From Thalassotalea profundi (GTDB taxonomy: Bacteria; Pseudomonadota; Gammaproteobacteria; Enterobacterales; Alteromonadaceae): a DNA stretch of 64,000 nt. The stretch's first letter is position 1, and every line of letters begins with the position of its first letter. The stretch is from positions 62,001 through 126,000 of the forward strand of contig NZ_BNAH01000009.1 in assembly GCF_014653195.1 (NCBI RefSeq), read 5' to 3'. Of the stretch, positions 38,028-49,400 are shown piece by piece. The notes under the pieces were generated by a model that worked only from the letters and a program-made list of their open reading frames with translations, had not been told where the DNA came from and did not search any database. The position numbers and the translations under genes are program-made.

Positions 38028-40856
38028 ATGAGAAAGATAGAAGTTAGAGGCGCACGCACACATAATCTAAAAAACATTAGTTTAGATATTCCCCGCGACA
38101 AATTAATAGTCATTACTGGTTTATCGGGTTCAGGTAAATCTTCTCTTGCCTTTGATACATTATATGCTGAAGGCCAACGTCGCTACGTTGAATCTTTATC
38201 AGCTTACGCACGTCAGTTTTTATCATTAATGGAAAAACCTGACGTAGATCACATCGAGGGATTATCGCCCGCTATTTCTATAGAGCAAAAGTCTACTTCT
38301 CATAACCCACGTTCAACCGTTGGTACAATTACAGAGATATACGATTATTTAAGACTACTTTATGCACGTGTCGGCGAACCGCGTTGCCCTACACACCATA
38401 CACCGCTTGCCGCACAAACTATATCTCAAATGGTTGATAAAGTACTTGAGCTAGAAGAAGGTACTAAAGTTATGGTACTCGCGCCAATACTTCAAAACCG
38501 TAAAGGTGAACATATAAAGCTACTCGATAATTTAGCCGCTCAAGGCTATATTCGGGCACGTATTGATGGCGAGGTGTGTGACTTATCAGATCCTCCACCA
38601 CTTGAGTTACATAAAAAACATACCATTGAAGTTGTCGTTGACCGTGTAAAAGTGAGAGATGATCTACAACTACGTTTATCAGAGTCGTTTGAAACCGCAT
38701 TAGGATTAACCGCAGGTACAGCTAAAGTTGCCTTTATGGATGAACCTGATCGCGAAGAGTTGTTGTTTTCAGCAAATTTTGCTTGTCCTCAATGCGGCTA
38801 CAGTATGCAAGAATTAGAGCCACGGTTATTTTCATTCAATAACCCTGCTGGTGCTTGTCAAACTTGTGATGGTTTAGGTATTCAACAATTTTTTGATCCA
38901 AACCGTGTTATTGCTAATCCGGAATTAAGTTTATCAGGCGGAGCAATTCGTGGTTGGGATAAACGTAATTTTTATTATTTTCAAATGTTACAAGCATTAG
39001 CGGATCATTATAAATTTGCAGTCGATAAACCATTTAATAAACTTGATGAAGAACACCAAAACATAATTTTGCGCGGTAGCGGCTCTCAAGAAATAGAATT
39101 TAAATATATGAATGATCGTGGTGATATTGTGATCCGTAAACACGCATTCGAAGGCATTTTAAATAATATGGATCGTCGTTATCGTGAAACAGAATCAAAC
39201 GCGGTGCGTGATGAGTTATCAAAATATTTAAATAGTCAACATTGCCCTGCATGTGATGGTTCTCGTTTACGTATTGAGGCACGTAATGTTTTTATTGCTG
39301 AAACTCCGCTACATAAAGTGGCGGGGCTTGCTATCGCTGACGCACTTGCCTTTTTCCAAGGGCTAGACCTAAAAGGTCAAAAAGGGCAAATTGCGGAAAA
39401 AATATTAAAAGAAATTAATGACCGATTAGGCTTTTTGGTCAATGTTGGTTTAAATTATTTAAATTTATCTCGCGGTGCAGACACTTTATCTGGCGGTGAA
39501 GCTCAGCGTATTCGCTTAGCAAGTCAAATAGGTGCAGGTCTAGTGGGCGTTATGTATGTACTAGATGAGCCTTCAATAGGATTACATCAACGTGATAATG
39601 AGCGCTTACTTAAAACCTTAGTGCATTTACGTGATTTAGGTAATACTGTTATTGTAGTTGAGCACGATGAAGATGCCATTCGAGCAGCCGATCATGTGAT
39701 CGATATAGGCCCGGGTGCAGGTGTACACGGTGGTGAAATTATTGCTGAAGGTACAGTTGATGACATATTAAAATGTAAAGACTCACTTACTGGAAAGTAC
39801 CTTTCAGGAAGAGAATTTATTGAAATACCCAAAACACGTACTCCATTTGATAAAAACAATGTCATTAAACTGATTGGCGCCACAGGTAATAACTTAAAAA
39901 ATGTTGATTTAACCATTCCTAATGGCTTAATGACTTGTATAACAGGTGTTTCAGGCTCTGGTAAATCAACCCTTATCAATGACACTTTATATAAACTCGC
40001 TCACATTCAACTTAACGGCGCAACCACCCAAGAACCTGCTCCGCACAAAGCTATTGAGGGTTTAGAGCTACTTGATAAAGTTATTGATATTGATCAAAGC
40101 CCCATTGGTCGAACACCACGATCAAATCCCGCTACTTATACAGGAATTTTTACCAATGTACGTGATATTTTTGCTGGCACTCAAGAAGCCCGCTCTCGCG
40201 GTTACAAACCAGGGCGCTTTAGCTTTAATGTTAAAGGTGGTCGCTGTGAAGCTTGTCAGGGCGATGGATTAATTAAAGTAGAAATGCACTTTTTACCCGA
40301 TGTTTATGTTCCTTGCGATGTTTGCCACAGCAAACGTTATAATAGAGAAACACTAGAAGTACGCTACAAAGGTAAAAATATTCATGAAGTGTTAGATATG
40401 ACTATTGAAGAGGGCTTAGAGTTTTTTAGCGCTATACCTGCGGTAAAACGTAAACTTCAAACCTTAATGGATGTTGGCTTAAGTTATATTAAGTTAGGAC
40501 AATCGGCCACGACTCTTTCAGGCGGAGAGGCTCAACGGATTAAGCTGTCAAAAGAATTATCAAAACGTGATACCGGTAAAACCTTATATATTCTTGATGA
40601 ACCAACTACAGGTTTGCACTTTCACGATATAAAACAATTACTTCAAGTTATTCATCGCCTACGAGATCATGGCAATACGATAGTTGTTATCGAACATAAC
40701 TTAGATGTTGTCAAAACCGCAGACTGGATTGTCGATTTAGGACCTGAGGGTGGCTCTGGTGGTGGTGAAATACTTGCAGTTGGCACACCAGAGCAAGTCG
40801 CCGAACATAAGACATCACACACAGCGAGATTTTTAAAACCTTTATTGAACACTTAA
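38028..40856 (+). CDS. uvrA: Excinuclease ABC subunit A
   Basis: Damage-recognition ATPase of nucleotide excision repair. The 942 residues match full-length UvrA. Two ABC ATPase halves are visible, with Walker [10 protein letters not shown] (about 31-39) and GVSGSGKST (about 640-648) and signatures LSGGEAQRI in each half. The zinc finger CPQCGYSM...CQTCDG lies near 250-285, and another CEACQGDG...CDVC lies near 740-770. No SOS box (CTGT-N8-ACAG) was seen upstream, which is unusual because uvrA is SOS-controlled in E. coli. Confidence 0.97.
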   Translation: MRKIEVRGARTHNLKNISLDIPRDKLIVITGLSGSGKSSLAFDTLYAEGQRRYVESLSAYARQFLSLMEKPDVDHIEGLSPAISIEQKSTSHNPRSTVGTITEIYDYLRLLYARVGEPRCPTHHTPLAAQTISQMVDKVLELEEGTKVMVLAPILQNRKGEHIKLLDNLAAQGYIRARIDGEVCDLSDPPPLELHKKHTIEVVVDRVKVRDDLQLRLSESFETALGLTAGTAKVAFMDEPDREELLFSANFACPQCGYSMQELEPRLFSFNNPAGACQTCDGLGIQQFFDPNRVIANPELSLSGGAIRGWDKRNFYYFQMLQALADHYKFAVDKPFNKLDEEHQNIILRGSGSQEIEFKYMNDRGDIVIRKHAFEGILNNMDRRYRETESNAVRDELSKYLNSQHCPACDGSRLRIEARNVFIAETPLHKVAGLAIADALAFFQGLDLKGQKGQIAEKILKEINDRLGFLVNVGLNYLNLSRGADTLSGGEAQRIRLASQIGAGLVGVMYVLDEPSIGLHQRDNERLLKTLVHLRDLGNTVIVVEHDEDAIRAADHVIDIGPGAGVHGGEIIAEGTVDDILKCKDSLTGKYLSGREFIEIPKTRTPFDKNNVIKLIGATGNNLKNVDLTIPNGLMTCITGVSGSGKSTLINDTLYKLAHIQLNGATTQEPAPHKAIEGLELLDKVIDIDQSPIGRTPRSNPATYTGIFTNVRDIFAGTQEARSRGYKPGRFSFNVKGGRCEACQGDGLIKVEMHFLPDVYVPCDVCHSKRYNRETLEVRYKGKNIHEVLDMTIEEGLEFFSAIPAVKRKLQTLMDVGLSYIKLGQSATTLSGGEAQRIKLSKELSKRDTGKTLYILDEPTTGLHFHDIKQLLQVIHRLRDHGNTIVVIEHNLDVVKTADWIVDLGPEGGSGGGEILAVGTPEQVAEHKTSHTARFLKPLLNT

Positions 40857-41001
40857 CACCTGTCGAAATACTGTAACCATTCAATGAGTGGTTACAGTAC
40901 TCATTTACACATACAATTATCTAAATACTATCTTTCTCTAGCATATCAATAAAACATAAGGTTAATATACTGCTTAACATTTTTAGAGATGAGTAATTCT
41001 A

Positions 41002-41658
41002 TTGCAACACGCTAAATCACCTTTCAATTACCACAATTTATTTATTTATCTTCTCGCATTTTCAAGCGGTTTTTCTATTATGGGAATAGAGCTTTTAGGC
41101 GGAAGAATATTAGCACCTTATTTTGGCAGTAGTGTTCATATTTGGGGCAGTATTATTACCGTATTTATGCTGAGCTTATCAATAGGTTATTTAGTAGGTG
41201 GGCGTCTATCAATTCATGCCGCTTCTTTATCTCGTTATGGCTTAATATTTTTAATCGCAGGCTTTACAGTTTTGCCTGTTGTGTTGTGGGCAGAACCAAT
41301 AATGGAAGCAATATTTATACGGGTGGAAGATAGCCGTTATGGTTCCTTTTTAGCCTCAATGGCGTTGTTTTTTATCCCCACCATTATATTAGGAATGATC
41401 TCACCTTACTCTGTTCGCTTATTAGTAACGGATAAAGAAAGAAGCGGACAAGTAGCGGGTATGCTTTACTTTGTATCAACTTTAGGTAGTGCAATGGGCA
41501 CAATTATCACCTCTTTCTATTTTGTTTTATTATTTGAAGTTAATACGATTATTTATGCTTTTAGCAGCTTGTTGATGATTTTAGGTCTAGCCGCTATTTT
41601 ATATCAACGCTTCGTTATTTCATCGTCACACAATCTTCCTGGAGTTACCGTTGAATAA
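41002..41658 (+). CDS. Membrane half of a split spermidine-synthase-like protein
   Basis: Integral membrane protein of 218 residues with about six helices, starting at TTG. It matches the N-terminal membrane part of fused MFS/spermidine-synthase proteins (GFSIMGIELLGGRILAPYFGSSVHIWGS). It overlaps the next gene by 8 bases, and that gene encodes the catalytic-like domain separately. In many bacteria these are one polypeptide. The transported or modified substrate is unknown. Confidence 0.8.
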   Translation: MQHAKSPFNYHNLFIYLLAFSSGFSIMGIELLGGRILAPYFGSSVHIWGSIITVFMLSLSIGYLVGGRLSIHAASLSRYGLIFLIAGFTVLPVVLWAEPIMEAIFIRVEDSRYGSFLASMALFFIPTIILGMISPYSVRLLVTDKERSGQVAGMLYFVSTLGSAMGTIITSFYFVLLFEVNTIIYAFSSLLMILGLAAILYQRFVISSSHNLPGVTVE

Positions 41659-42547
41659 ATTACTACCTTTACTATTGGTCACCATCAGTTTTTTAACGCT
41701 TCCAGCCTTTGCTGAGATTGTTCACAAAGAACGTTCAATGTACCGAAATATTTTAGTAGAAGATTCTCATCAATTACGTTGTTTAAAATTCAATGAAAAA
41801 AACAATAAAACGAATCAAAGCTGTTTATACAAAAATGATCCCCAGCGATTAGTCTTTAATTATACAAAGCTGTTATTTTCTAGTTTATTAGTACTAGAAA
41901 AAGCGCCTGAACGCGTATTAATTATTGGCTTAGGCGGCGGCACTATGTCAAACACCATTCATCAGCTTTACCCTAATGCCATTATAGAAAATGTTGAAAT
42001 AGATCCTGCGGTAATCAAAGTGGCTCAACAGTATTTTGGTTTCATTGAAAATGAACGTATCAGTAGTACCGCTGCTGACGGAAGAATTTTTATTAAACGT
42101 GCTGCCATTAAAAAACAAAAATATGATTGGATAATTCTCGATGCCTTTAATGGCGATTACATTCCCGAGCATTTACTTACCAAGGAGTTTTTACAGGAAA
42201 GTAAAGACTTACTCACTGAAGGTGGAGTCATTACCGCGAATACATTTTCAGTCAGCGGACTATACGCTCATGAATCAGCTACATATAAAGCCGTATTTGG
42301 TGATTTTTTTAACGTAAGAAACAATAAAAACAGTAATCGCGTTATTTTAACTACCAATAAACCTCTACCTAGTGGCGATATTATTGCTAAAAGAGCCTTA
42401 AGCTTAAAAGCCAAACTCGCACCTTTTGGCATTGATATTATTGAATTAACCACTTGGATAACATCAACTGAGGACGATCAAGATTGGCCAGAAGAAACTA
42501 AAGTACTAACAGATCAGTTTTCACCGGCGAACTTATTAAACCATTAA
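41651..42547 (+). CDS. Secreted spermidine-synthase-like protein
   Basis: A 298-residue protein with a spermidine synthase/SAM-dependent fold: nucleotide motif IIGLGGGTMSN, acidic VEIDPAV, and WIILDAFNGDYIPEHL at the place of the catalytic loop. It begins with a typical signal peptide (MNKLLPLLLVTISFLTLPAFA), so the domain appears to act outside the cytosol. Since the SAM-type cofactor is cytosolic, this is odd. The initiation site overlaps the membrane-half gene, which indicates translational coupling and a complex of the two. Confidence 0.8.
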   Translation: MNKLLPLLLVTISFLTLPAFAEIVHKERSMYRNILVEDSHQLRCLKFNEKNNKTNQSCLYKNDPQRLVFNYTKLLFSSLLVLEKAPERVLIIGLGGGTMSNTIHQLYPNAIIENVEIDPAVIKVAQQYFGFIENERISSTAADGRIFIKRAAIKKQKYDWIILDAFNGDYIPEHLLTKEFLQESKDLLTEGGVITANTFSVSGLYAHESATYKAVFGDFFNVRNNKNSNRVILTTNKPLPSGDIIAKRALSLKAKLAPFGIDIIELTTWITSTEDDQDWPEETKVLTDQFSPANLLNH

Positions 42548-42562
42548 TGTAAATTAGATAAC

Positions 42563-43165
42563 TCAACCTAAGCCAAGCTTCAAAGAATGCATTAAAGATA
42601 AAAGAGCTTGGCTATCAGGTGAGTTTTGCATTTTCAAACCATCAACAACTCCTAACTGATCATCACTTGTACGATGTTGTCCAAGTTTAGCTTTAGCATC
42701 AATATTATGTATATCAATTTTAAAACCTACAATTCCTTTACTTAACTTTTGCTGATGCTCAGCTGTCACTGTAGTTCTCTTATTTAATAATGAGGGCTCA
42801 TATTTGGCTATCAATCTATTTAACCCCTCAAGATTTTCTTTCTCAGTCAATAACGATGCACGTCCTTTAATATGTACTGAGGCATAATTCCACGTAGGGA
42901 CATTAGGTGCTTGCTGATACCAAGTAGGAGAGATATACGCATGGGGGCCATCAATTATCACCAAACATTCTTGTGCTTCTATTTCTCGCCAATGTGGATT
43001 AGTACGAGCAAAGTGGCCAATTAAACAATTACTTTCAGAATCAAATAAAACCGGCAACCTAGTCGCCTGCAAGGAAGGGGATACAAGCGTAACAAAACTA
43101 TACTTATGAATGAATTGATGGATGTCGGCCAACTCAGGCATCTTCCATTTTTCAGGTACGTACAC
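42563..43165 (-). CDS. paiB: PaiB-family FMN-binding protein
   Basis: A 200-residue PaiB/FMN-binding split-barrel protein. The start MYVPEKWKMPE, the central RTNPHWREIEAQECLVIIDGPHAYISPTWY and ..PTWNYASVHIKG are family signatures. In Bacillus PaiB is a repressor of sporulation and protease genes, but most relatives are simply FMN-binding enzymes of unknown activity. Its 3' end lies 15 bases from the convergent spermidine-synthase-like gene. Confidence 0.88.
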   Translation of the reverse strand: MYVPEKWKMPELADIHQFIHKYSFVTLVSPSLQATRLPVLFDSESNCLIGHFARTNPHWREIEAQECLVIIDGPHAYISPTWYQQAPNVPTWNYASVHIKGRASLLTEKENLEGLNRLIAKYEPSLLNKRTTVTAEHQQKLSKGIVGFKIDIHNIDAKAKLGQHRTSDDQLGVVDGLKMQNSPDSQALLSLMHSLKLGLG

Positions 43166-43598
43166 TGAAACGCTCCTTCTAATTGTATGTTTAAGGTGAA
43201 AGCTTATTACTGATAACGATTGAAGTATATCGATAAAACCATACGAAACATAAAGTATTCAGCATACCAAGACTTTTAATAATATAAGAAGTGAATAACA
43301 GCGAATATCGCTAAGTAATATTTACTAAAAAATAGTGCGCCTTATTACCCCTCAACTCGCGCTTATAGCTATATATGTAAAGGGATAATTCACTTATAAA
43401 CAATTAACTTATCAGCTACAAGTACATAACAAATCGAAGGTTTGTCCGATTATCGCTTGCGATTTCCCCTTTGAGGAAATATGATTGAGTAATTAAAACT
43501 ATATCAATGATAAGTTGAAATAAATCTTTAAGTGAAATGGCGAACTATCAGGCATTTAATTAAAGAAGAAACTCTAAATTGTTCGGGAAATAATAAAC
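43166..43598. other. Divergent intergenic region between paiB and the FGE-fold gene
   Basis: The 433 bases contain no reading frame that I believe. The dyad AGCGAATATCGCT (about 43298-43310) is the only clear symmetry. The last 100 bases should hold the promoter of the FGE-fold gene. Confidence 0.45.
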
Positions 43599-45476
43599 AT
43601 GCGCTTGGCTTTACTCGCTCTAACAGTAAGTTGTCTTTCATATGGAACAGCAGCTTACGCCGCTAATTCAATGTCAGATAAATCAGTTGATGGTTTAGAA
43701 ATTCAATTAGAGACTAAAGAGGCTGAATATAAAGCCTTTATCTCGTCATTGAATGATCTAAATACTCAAGTATCTGGCGAGCAAGAACGCTTAAATTTAT
43801 TACGTAATCAAGGTGCCGAGTTACAAAATGCCAGAGCACAAGCATTACTTAATATGAACGAACAATATGAAGCAATGGTGGACAACCCTGAACAAGATAT
43901 TGCCCAAGCACAAAATGCATACCGCCAAGCGATTATTAACCAAAAGCGTAACAAAGAAGAAATTAAAGAAAGTGTACAACTGCAAGAAGAATTAAAAGCC
44001 AAACTTGCACAAGCCAATTTAGAACGCTTTACCTTAGCCAATGCTCGTGAAGCCTTGATTGAAGAAATACGTATTGCTCGTGTTAAACGTTTACGTAATG
44101 AATTTGAAAAACAAGGTGAATTACAAGCCAAGCAAATGGTAACTTGTGATGCACAAGAAACCTTAAAACAATGTATAACCCGCAGTAATCAGCTAGCGAA
44201 ACAAAAAGCCTCGAAAGAATTTGTTGATAGTTTATATGCTGCCGCAACTGAATCTAAATTAATTAGTAACTATAAAGACGACTCTGCCGCACAAGTTCGC
44301 TTATTAAAGCATAAAGTAATTTCTGGTGAATTTAGTGGTCAAGGTAACTACACCACTTCGGTTACTGTTGAACTACAAGGTTCATTACCGAATGTTGAAG
44401 CTTGTAAATTACTAAACTTGTCAGCTCGTTATTGTACTTACGATGAAGAACACCCTGCAACTGCAGCCATAAATGTTGATTCAGGTAACAATATTTCGCT
44501 TGATGATAACTCCGTATTGTATGAAGTAACAATTCGCTCAGATCAATATGATGATGAAGTTTTTATTGACGGAGTAAGCTATGGTTCAACTAAACTTTCA
44601 GTCATGCTTAGCGCAGGTATGCATGATATTGTTATTACAAAACCTGGTTATTTAGATTACCAACAATCTTTACGTTTAATCAAAAACACCACCATCAAAG
44701 CCGAGTTAGTTAAAGCGTCAATTAATTTTGCTAATGGCGAAAAAATTCAAGATATACTTCCAGGTGATGAATTAGGACCTGAGTTAATTGGTATCCCCGC
44801 TGGTCGATTTCAAATGGGCGATATGAAAGGTGCAGGTTTAAGCAACGAGAAGCCCGCTCGTGGCGAAGAAATTTTGAAAGCTTTTGCTATTGGACAAAGT
44901 CAAATTACTGTCGGTGACTTTAAACGCTTTGTTAAAGCAACTAACTACGTTACCGAAGCCGAGAGCGAAAATGGCTGTGCTGCGTATATTGATGGCGAAC
45001 CTCAATATAACAGTGTATTAAACTGGCGTAATCCTGGGTTTAAACAAACAGATGAGCATCCTGTAGTTTGTGTCAGTGATAGAGACAGTAAAGCATATTT
45101 AGCGTGGCTGACTAAACAAACAGAAAGAAAGTATCGTTTACCTAATGAGTTAGAGTGGGAATATGTGGCACGTGCCGGCAGTGTTGACAATTACTGGTGG
45201 GGAAATGACATCGGTAATGGTAAAGCAAACTGCGCTTACTGTGGTAGCAAATGGTCAAATATAAGTACAGCCCCTGTGGCATCTTTTAGAGCAAATAAAT
45301 TTGGTTTATATGATATCGTCGGTAATGTGTGGGAACTCACTAATGGCGCTAAAGTAGTTGCACGAGGTGGTGCATGGAACTTTGCACCTAAACTAGCTCG
45401 TACCTCTGTAAGGTTAGAATTATCACCTGGTTTTCGCTCTAACTACTTAGGTTTTAGAGCATTACGTGAAAATTAA
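43599..45476 (+). CDS. Secreted coiled-coil/PEGA/FGE-sulfatase-fold protein
   Basis: Periplasmic or surface protein of 625 residues. Order of parts: signal peptide (cut near AYAA, residue 21), a long coiled coil (about 25-195), a cysteine-containing region (to 300), a PEGA domain (about 308-375: VFIDGVSYGSTKLSVMLSAGMHDIVI) and a C-terminal formylglycine-generating-enzyme fold (about 390-625, beginning LIGIPAGRFQMGDMKG). The two catalytic cysteines of true FGE, which occur just after the RGG motif, are absent (ARGGAWNFAPKLARTSVR), so it is not an active FGE. It may be a binding or envelope-scaffold protein. Confidence 0.8.
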   Translation: MRLALLALTVSCLSYGTAAYAANSMSDKSVDGLEIQLETKEAEYKAFISSLNDLNTQVSGEQERLNLLRNQGAELQNARAQALLNMNEQYEAMVDNPEQDIAQAQNAYRQAIINQKRNKEEIKESVQLQEELKAKLAQANLERFTLANAREALIEEIRIARVKRLRNEFEKQGELQAKQMVTCDAQETLKQCITRSNQLAKQKASKEFVDSLYAAATESKLISNYKDDSAAQVRLLKHKVISGEFSGQGNYTTSVTVELQGSLPNVEACKLLNLSARYCTYDEEHPATAAINVDSGNNISLDDNSVLYEVTIRSDQYDDEVFIDGVSYGSTKLSVMLSAGMHDIVITKPGYLDYQQSLRLIKNTTIKAELVKASINFANGEKIQDILPGDELGPELIGIPAGRFQMGDMKGAGLSNEKPARGEEILKAFAIGQSQITVGDFKRFVKATNYVTEAESENGCAAYIDGEPQYNSVLNWRNPGFKQTDEHPVVCVSDRDSKAYLAWLTKQTERKYRLPNELEWEYVARAGSVDNYWWGNDIGNGKANCAYCGSKWSNISTAPVASFRANKFGLYDIVGNVWELTNGAKVVARGGAWNFAPKLARTSVRLELSPGFRSNYLGFRALREN

Positions 45477-45494
45477 ATGCAAATTTAACCCATA

Positions 45495-45528
45495 AAAAAT
45501 AGAAGCTAAATAGCTCCTATTTTTTTAT
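45495..45528. terminator. Bidirectional terminator between the FGE-fold gene and rluF
   Basis: 13-bp stem with one mismatch (45495-45507 with 45512-45524), followed by T-runs on both strands. It lies between the two convergent genes. Confidence 0.75.
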
Positions 45529-45543
45529 TTATCACTCTGTAAT

Positions 45544-46392
45544 TTATTGTTTTTTCGCCTTTAATGATAACCGTGAAGCTGAAGGCTTTTTATTATTTAT
45601 CTTTTTTAATATTGGCTGATTAGCATTTTTTGTCACTTTAATTTCACTATCAACTTTCACTGAAGTTTTTGAAGATGTTGCTACTGCCGCGTTAATTTCA
45701 GCCATTTCATCTTTACTTAGGTTACGCCATTGACCAGGCTTAAGATTACTCAGCTCAACATTCATAATACGGGAACGTTTTAATTTAGTTACCTCATAGC
45801 CCAAATATTCACACATACGACGAATTTGTCTATTAAGACCTTGTGTTAAAATAATCCGAAAAACAAACTTACTTTGTGGTTTTACCACACAAGGTTTTGT
45901 AATAGTGCCGAGGATGGGAACACCACGAGACATTCGTTCAATAAAGCGCTCACTAATAGGTTTATCCACAGTAACAATATATTCTTTATCGTGGGCATTT
46001 TCCGCCCGCAAAATTTTATTAACAATATCACCATCACTCGTAAGGAAAATTAAGCCCTCTGATGGTTTATCTAAACGACCAATTGGAAATATACGCTCCT
46101 TATGCCGAATTGCATCAATAATATTGCCTTTAACATGACGTTCAGTGGTACAAGTAATACCAATAGGTTTATTATAAGCGATATATACTCGGTCAGACTT
46201 ATTCGTTGGCATTGCATTTATCATCTTGCCATCTACACACACGGTATCACCTGGTTGTACTTTGGTTCCCAGCTCAGGAACGTTCCCATTGATAGTCACA
46301 CGATTTTCTTCAATTAATTTATCAGCCGCTCTCCTAGAACAAAAACCTGATTCACTAATATATTTATTTAATCGCTTTTCTATTTGACTCAC
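45544..46392 (-). CDS. rluF: 23S rRNA pseudouridine synthase F
   Basis: Modifies U2604 of 23S rRNA (and U35 of tRNA-Tyr in E. coli). The 282-residue protein has an N-terminal S4 domain (about 6-50: RLNKYISESGFCSRRAADKLI), the catalytic motif GRLDKPSEGL with Asp108, and LTQGLNRQIRRMCEYLGYEV. All are nearly identical to E. coli RluF. The C-terminal 50 residues are basic and lysine-rich, as in that enzyme. It ends just before the bidirectional terminator. Confidence 0.93.
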   Translation of the reverse strand: MSQIEKRLNKYISESGFCSRRAADKLIEENRVTINGNVPELGTKVQPGDTVCVDGKMINAMPTNKSDRVYIAYNKPIGITCTTERHVKGNIIDAIRHKERIFPIGRLDKPSEGLIFLTSDGDIVNKILRAENAHDKEYIVTVDKPISERFIERMSRGVPILGTITKPCVVKPQSKFVFRIILTQGLNRQIRRMCEYLGYEVTKLKRSRIMNVELSNLKPGQWRNLSKDEMAEINAAVATSSKTSVKVDSEIKVTKNANQPILKKINNKKPSASRLSLKAKKQ

Positions 46393-46440
46393 AATTAGTT
46401 CCCACTCATATTATTTAGCTAGATTATACCAAGTGGACTT

Positions 46441-46478
46441 AATAAAAAGCCAGCTAGGTAAGTAGCTGGCTTTAATAT
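46441..46478 (-). terminator. Terminator of the beta-propeller amidohydrolase gene
   Basis: 11-bp perfect stem AAAGCCAGCTA/TAGCTGGCTTT (46446-46456 with 46463-46473), with TTTTTATT after it on the minus strand. It lies 27 bases past the stop. Confidence 0.85.
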
Positions 46479-46499
46479 TACAAAAATAACAATTGAGTT

Positions 46500-49400
46500 T
46501 TATTTTTCAAAATAAAATTTTTCGCGTTTTTTGTCATAATTGCCAATTTCATTCATTGATTCAGCGTCGTAAACGCGACCATTGAGCATAGTGAAAACAA
46601 CTTTATCACTCACACGAATATCTTGAGTAATATCACCGTCAACAACTACTAAGTCAGCCAACTTTCCAGCTTCAATCGAACCTAAGTTCATATCTAACCC
46701 TAAAGACTCTGCTGAATTGATTGTTGCCGTAGCTAATGCTTCTAATGGTGACATACCTCCTTGTGCCATCATCCATATTTCCCAATGCATGGCTAAACCT
46801 TCACGCTGACCATGACCACCAGCATTCACTTTAACACCAACATCGTTCATTATTTTTGCCGTTTTAGCGACATTGAAGTGATTATAGTGATGATCTGGTG
46901 CCGTTGTTCTTCGCATAGCTCTTGGCGCTAATATTTCACTTGGCACATATTGGCTTAAACGTGGGTGGCGCCAAACTTCAGTTTTATCATACCAATAGTT
47001 TTCCCCCCAAATACCACCGTAAGCGACCACTAATGTAGGGGTATATGCCATAGCAGATTGTGACCAAAGTTGCTTTATATCGTCATAAACAGTAATGCTA
47101 GGTATTGAGTGCTCTAAAGTTGTATGGCCATCAACAACCATGGTTAAGTTGTGTTGTAGTAAAGAGCCCCCTTCTGGAACCACCATCATATTAGCTTCAC
47201 GTGCGGCTTGTATAAATTGCTGACGTTGATTTCGACGAGGTTGATTGTAACTTTTCACACTAAATGCGCCGGCTTTTTGTAAACGTTCAATATGAAACTT
47301 AGCATCATCTAATTTATCTACGTGTGATGTTAATCCCGCAGCTGTTGCACCATATAAAATGGCGCCAGTTGAAAATAAACGCGGCGCAACAATAGCTCCT
47401 GCTTTTTGCATTTCACTGGCAGCAAAAAATTCAGTAGTGTCATTTGATGGATCATGAATAGTCGTAACACCAAATGTTAATCCGGCATAATTTTTCCAAT
47501 TTTGCTGTGGAATGATTTCACTACTACCTTGTGAACCATGGGCATGAGCATCTATCAAGCCAGGAATAATACTCTTTCCAGTAATATCAATAATTTTGGC
47601 AGCTTTAGGAATACTAACCTCACCTTTAGCCCCTACACTGACAATTTTATTATTTTCAACAACAACGACTCCCTCAGTTAGCACTTTATCGCCTTGCATG
47701 GTCACTACTTTACCACCAACAAATGCGACAATTCCTGAAGGTATATCGACTTTTTGAGTAAAGCCTAGTTGGGTAGTGCTAACTAAAGTTGCTTTGTCAG
47801 TTGATTCATCTTGCTTATCTAAAGAAAATAACTGGTCTATTTTCGCTTGATAAAGCTCATTACCTAAGCTCCAATAAATTTCATCAGAGCCACCATTCCA
47901 ATTGATACCTTCACCAGCTCGAACAGATAACTTTTCAACGGGTAAGTTCTTAGCTTTAGGGCCAATATCAATCACTTCACCTCTTTCAACTAAGGGAGTA
48001 ACAAACACATTAAAACGCTCTGCGAACGCAAGAAATTTACCGTCTGGAGAGACTTTATATTCAGTGGCAAACTTTCCTTGATAGAGCTTTTTCTCATGTT
48101 GCCCATCAAGATCAACGCGCACTAAATGGGGCATAGCACCACTTCTTGTGAGATAAATGCGATCTGAACGTCCGCCAAAGTGGGGTTGTAAACCATTATC
48201 TGTGACTAAACTTGGTTTTCCTCCTTTGCTATCAACAACATATACACCTGCATTTAATCCCCATTCTGGGTTTAAAATGGCTCCCCCTCGCACTTTACGA
48301 TAAACGATTTGTTTACCATCGGGTGAAAAGCTTGGATCAATATACTTGCCCTTCTCTGCCGTAATCGTTTTACCTTTACCACCACGAGAAGATATAACCT
48401 TCACTTTCCCTAGATCTTTATCATCCCAAGTAACATAAACAATTTTCTTACCATCTCGAGAAAAGCTCGGACTAAATTCAAAATGATCATTTTGTTTAGT
48501 TAATCGTTTCGGTTTGCCATTTTTTAAATCGCGTACGTATATATGTCCTAATGCCTCAAAAACAACTTGTTTACCATCAGGTGATATTTCAATGTCACGT
48601 AACATTTTTAGATCAAACTCTTTTTGATCTAAATTTTGTTTAAACCGCAATGCTTGTTGAATTTTCTTTTCGGTTTTTACATGAAATGGGATTTCCATCG
48701 CTTTTTTATTAGCGATATCTAAACGATGAATTTTACCACCAGCCCAAAATACCAGCCCTTTATTATCAGGGGTCCATGCTATGGTCGGATATACTCCATG
48801 GATCGCCCATGTTTCTTGCATATCACGCTCTAACCCTTCATAAACTAATGTCTGCTTGCCACTCGCAAGATCATACAAGTATAAATTTGAATCAAAATCG
48901 TCACGGCTTATAAATGCTAGCGTTTTTCCATCGGGTGATGGCGTAGGTCTTATAGCGCCCCCCTTGCCTGAAATTATGGTATCTATTTCGCCAGTTTCTA
49001 ACTCTAAACGCTTAATTTTATAGATACCTTGCACAGAATCTTTACTGTAATGAAACGTTTTTCCTGGAGTGGCATCTTGAGAAAAGTAAACATATTTGCC
49101 GTCAGCAGAAAATGCGGGTTCACCTAAGTCTTTTTGATCATTTGGACGCTTTGTGAGTTTAACGCCAGAGCCACCCGTTTTATGATAAAGCCAAACTTCA
49201 CCGGCACCTAACGAACGACGACTAGAATAATGTTTACGACCGACTAAGTAATTACCATCAGGCGACCAAGCAGGGCTATTCAATAAACGAAAGCTTTCAT
49301 CGGTAACAGCTTTAGCTTCACTACCATCAGCCTTCATAACCCATAGATTATCCCCACCATCTTCATCGGAAGTAAATGCGATATGTTTTCCATCCGGGCT

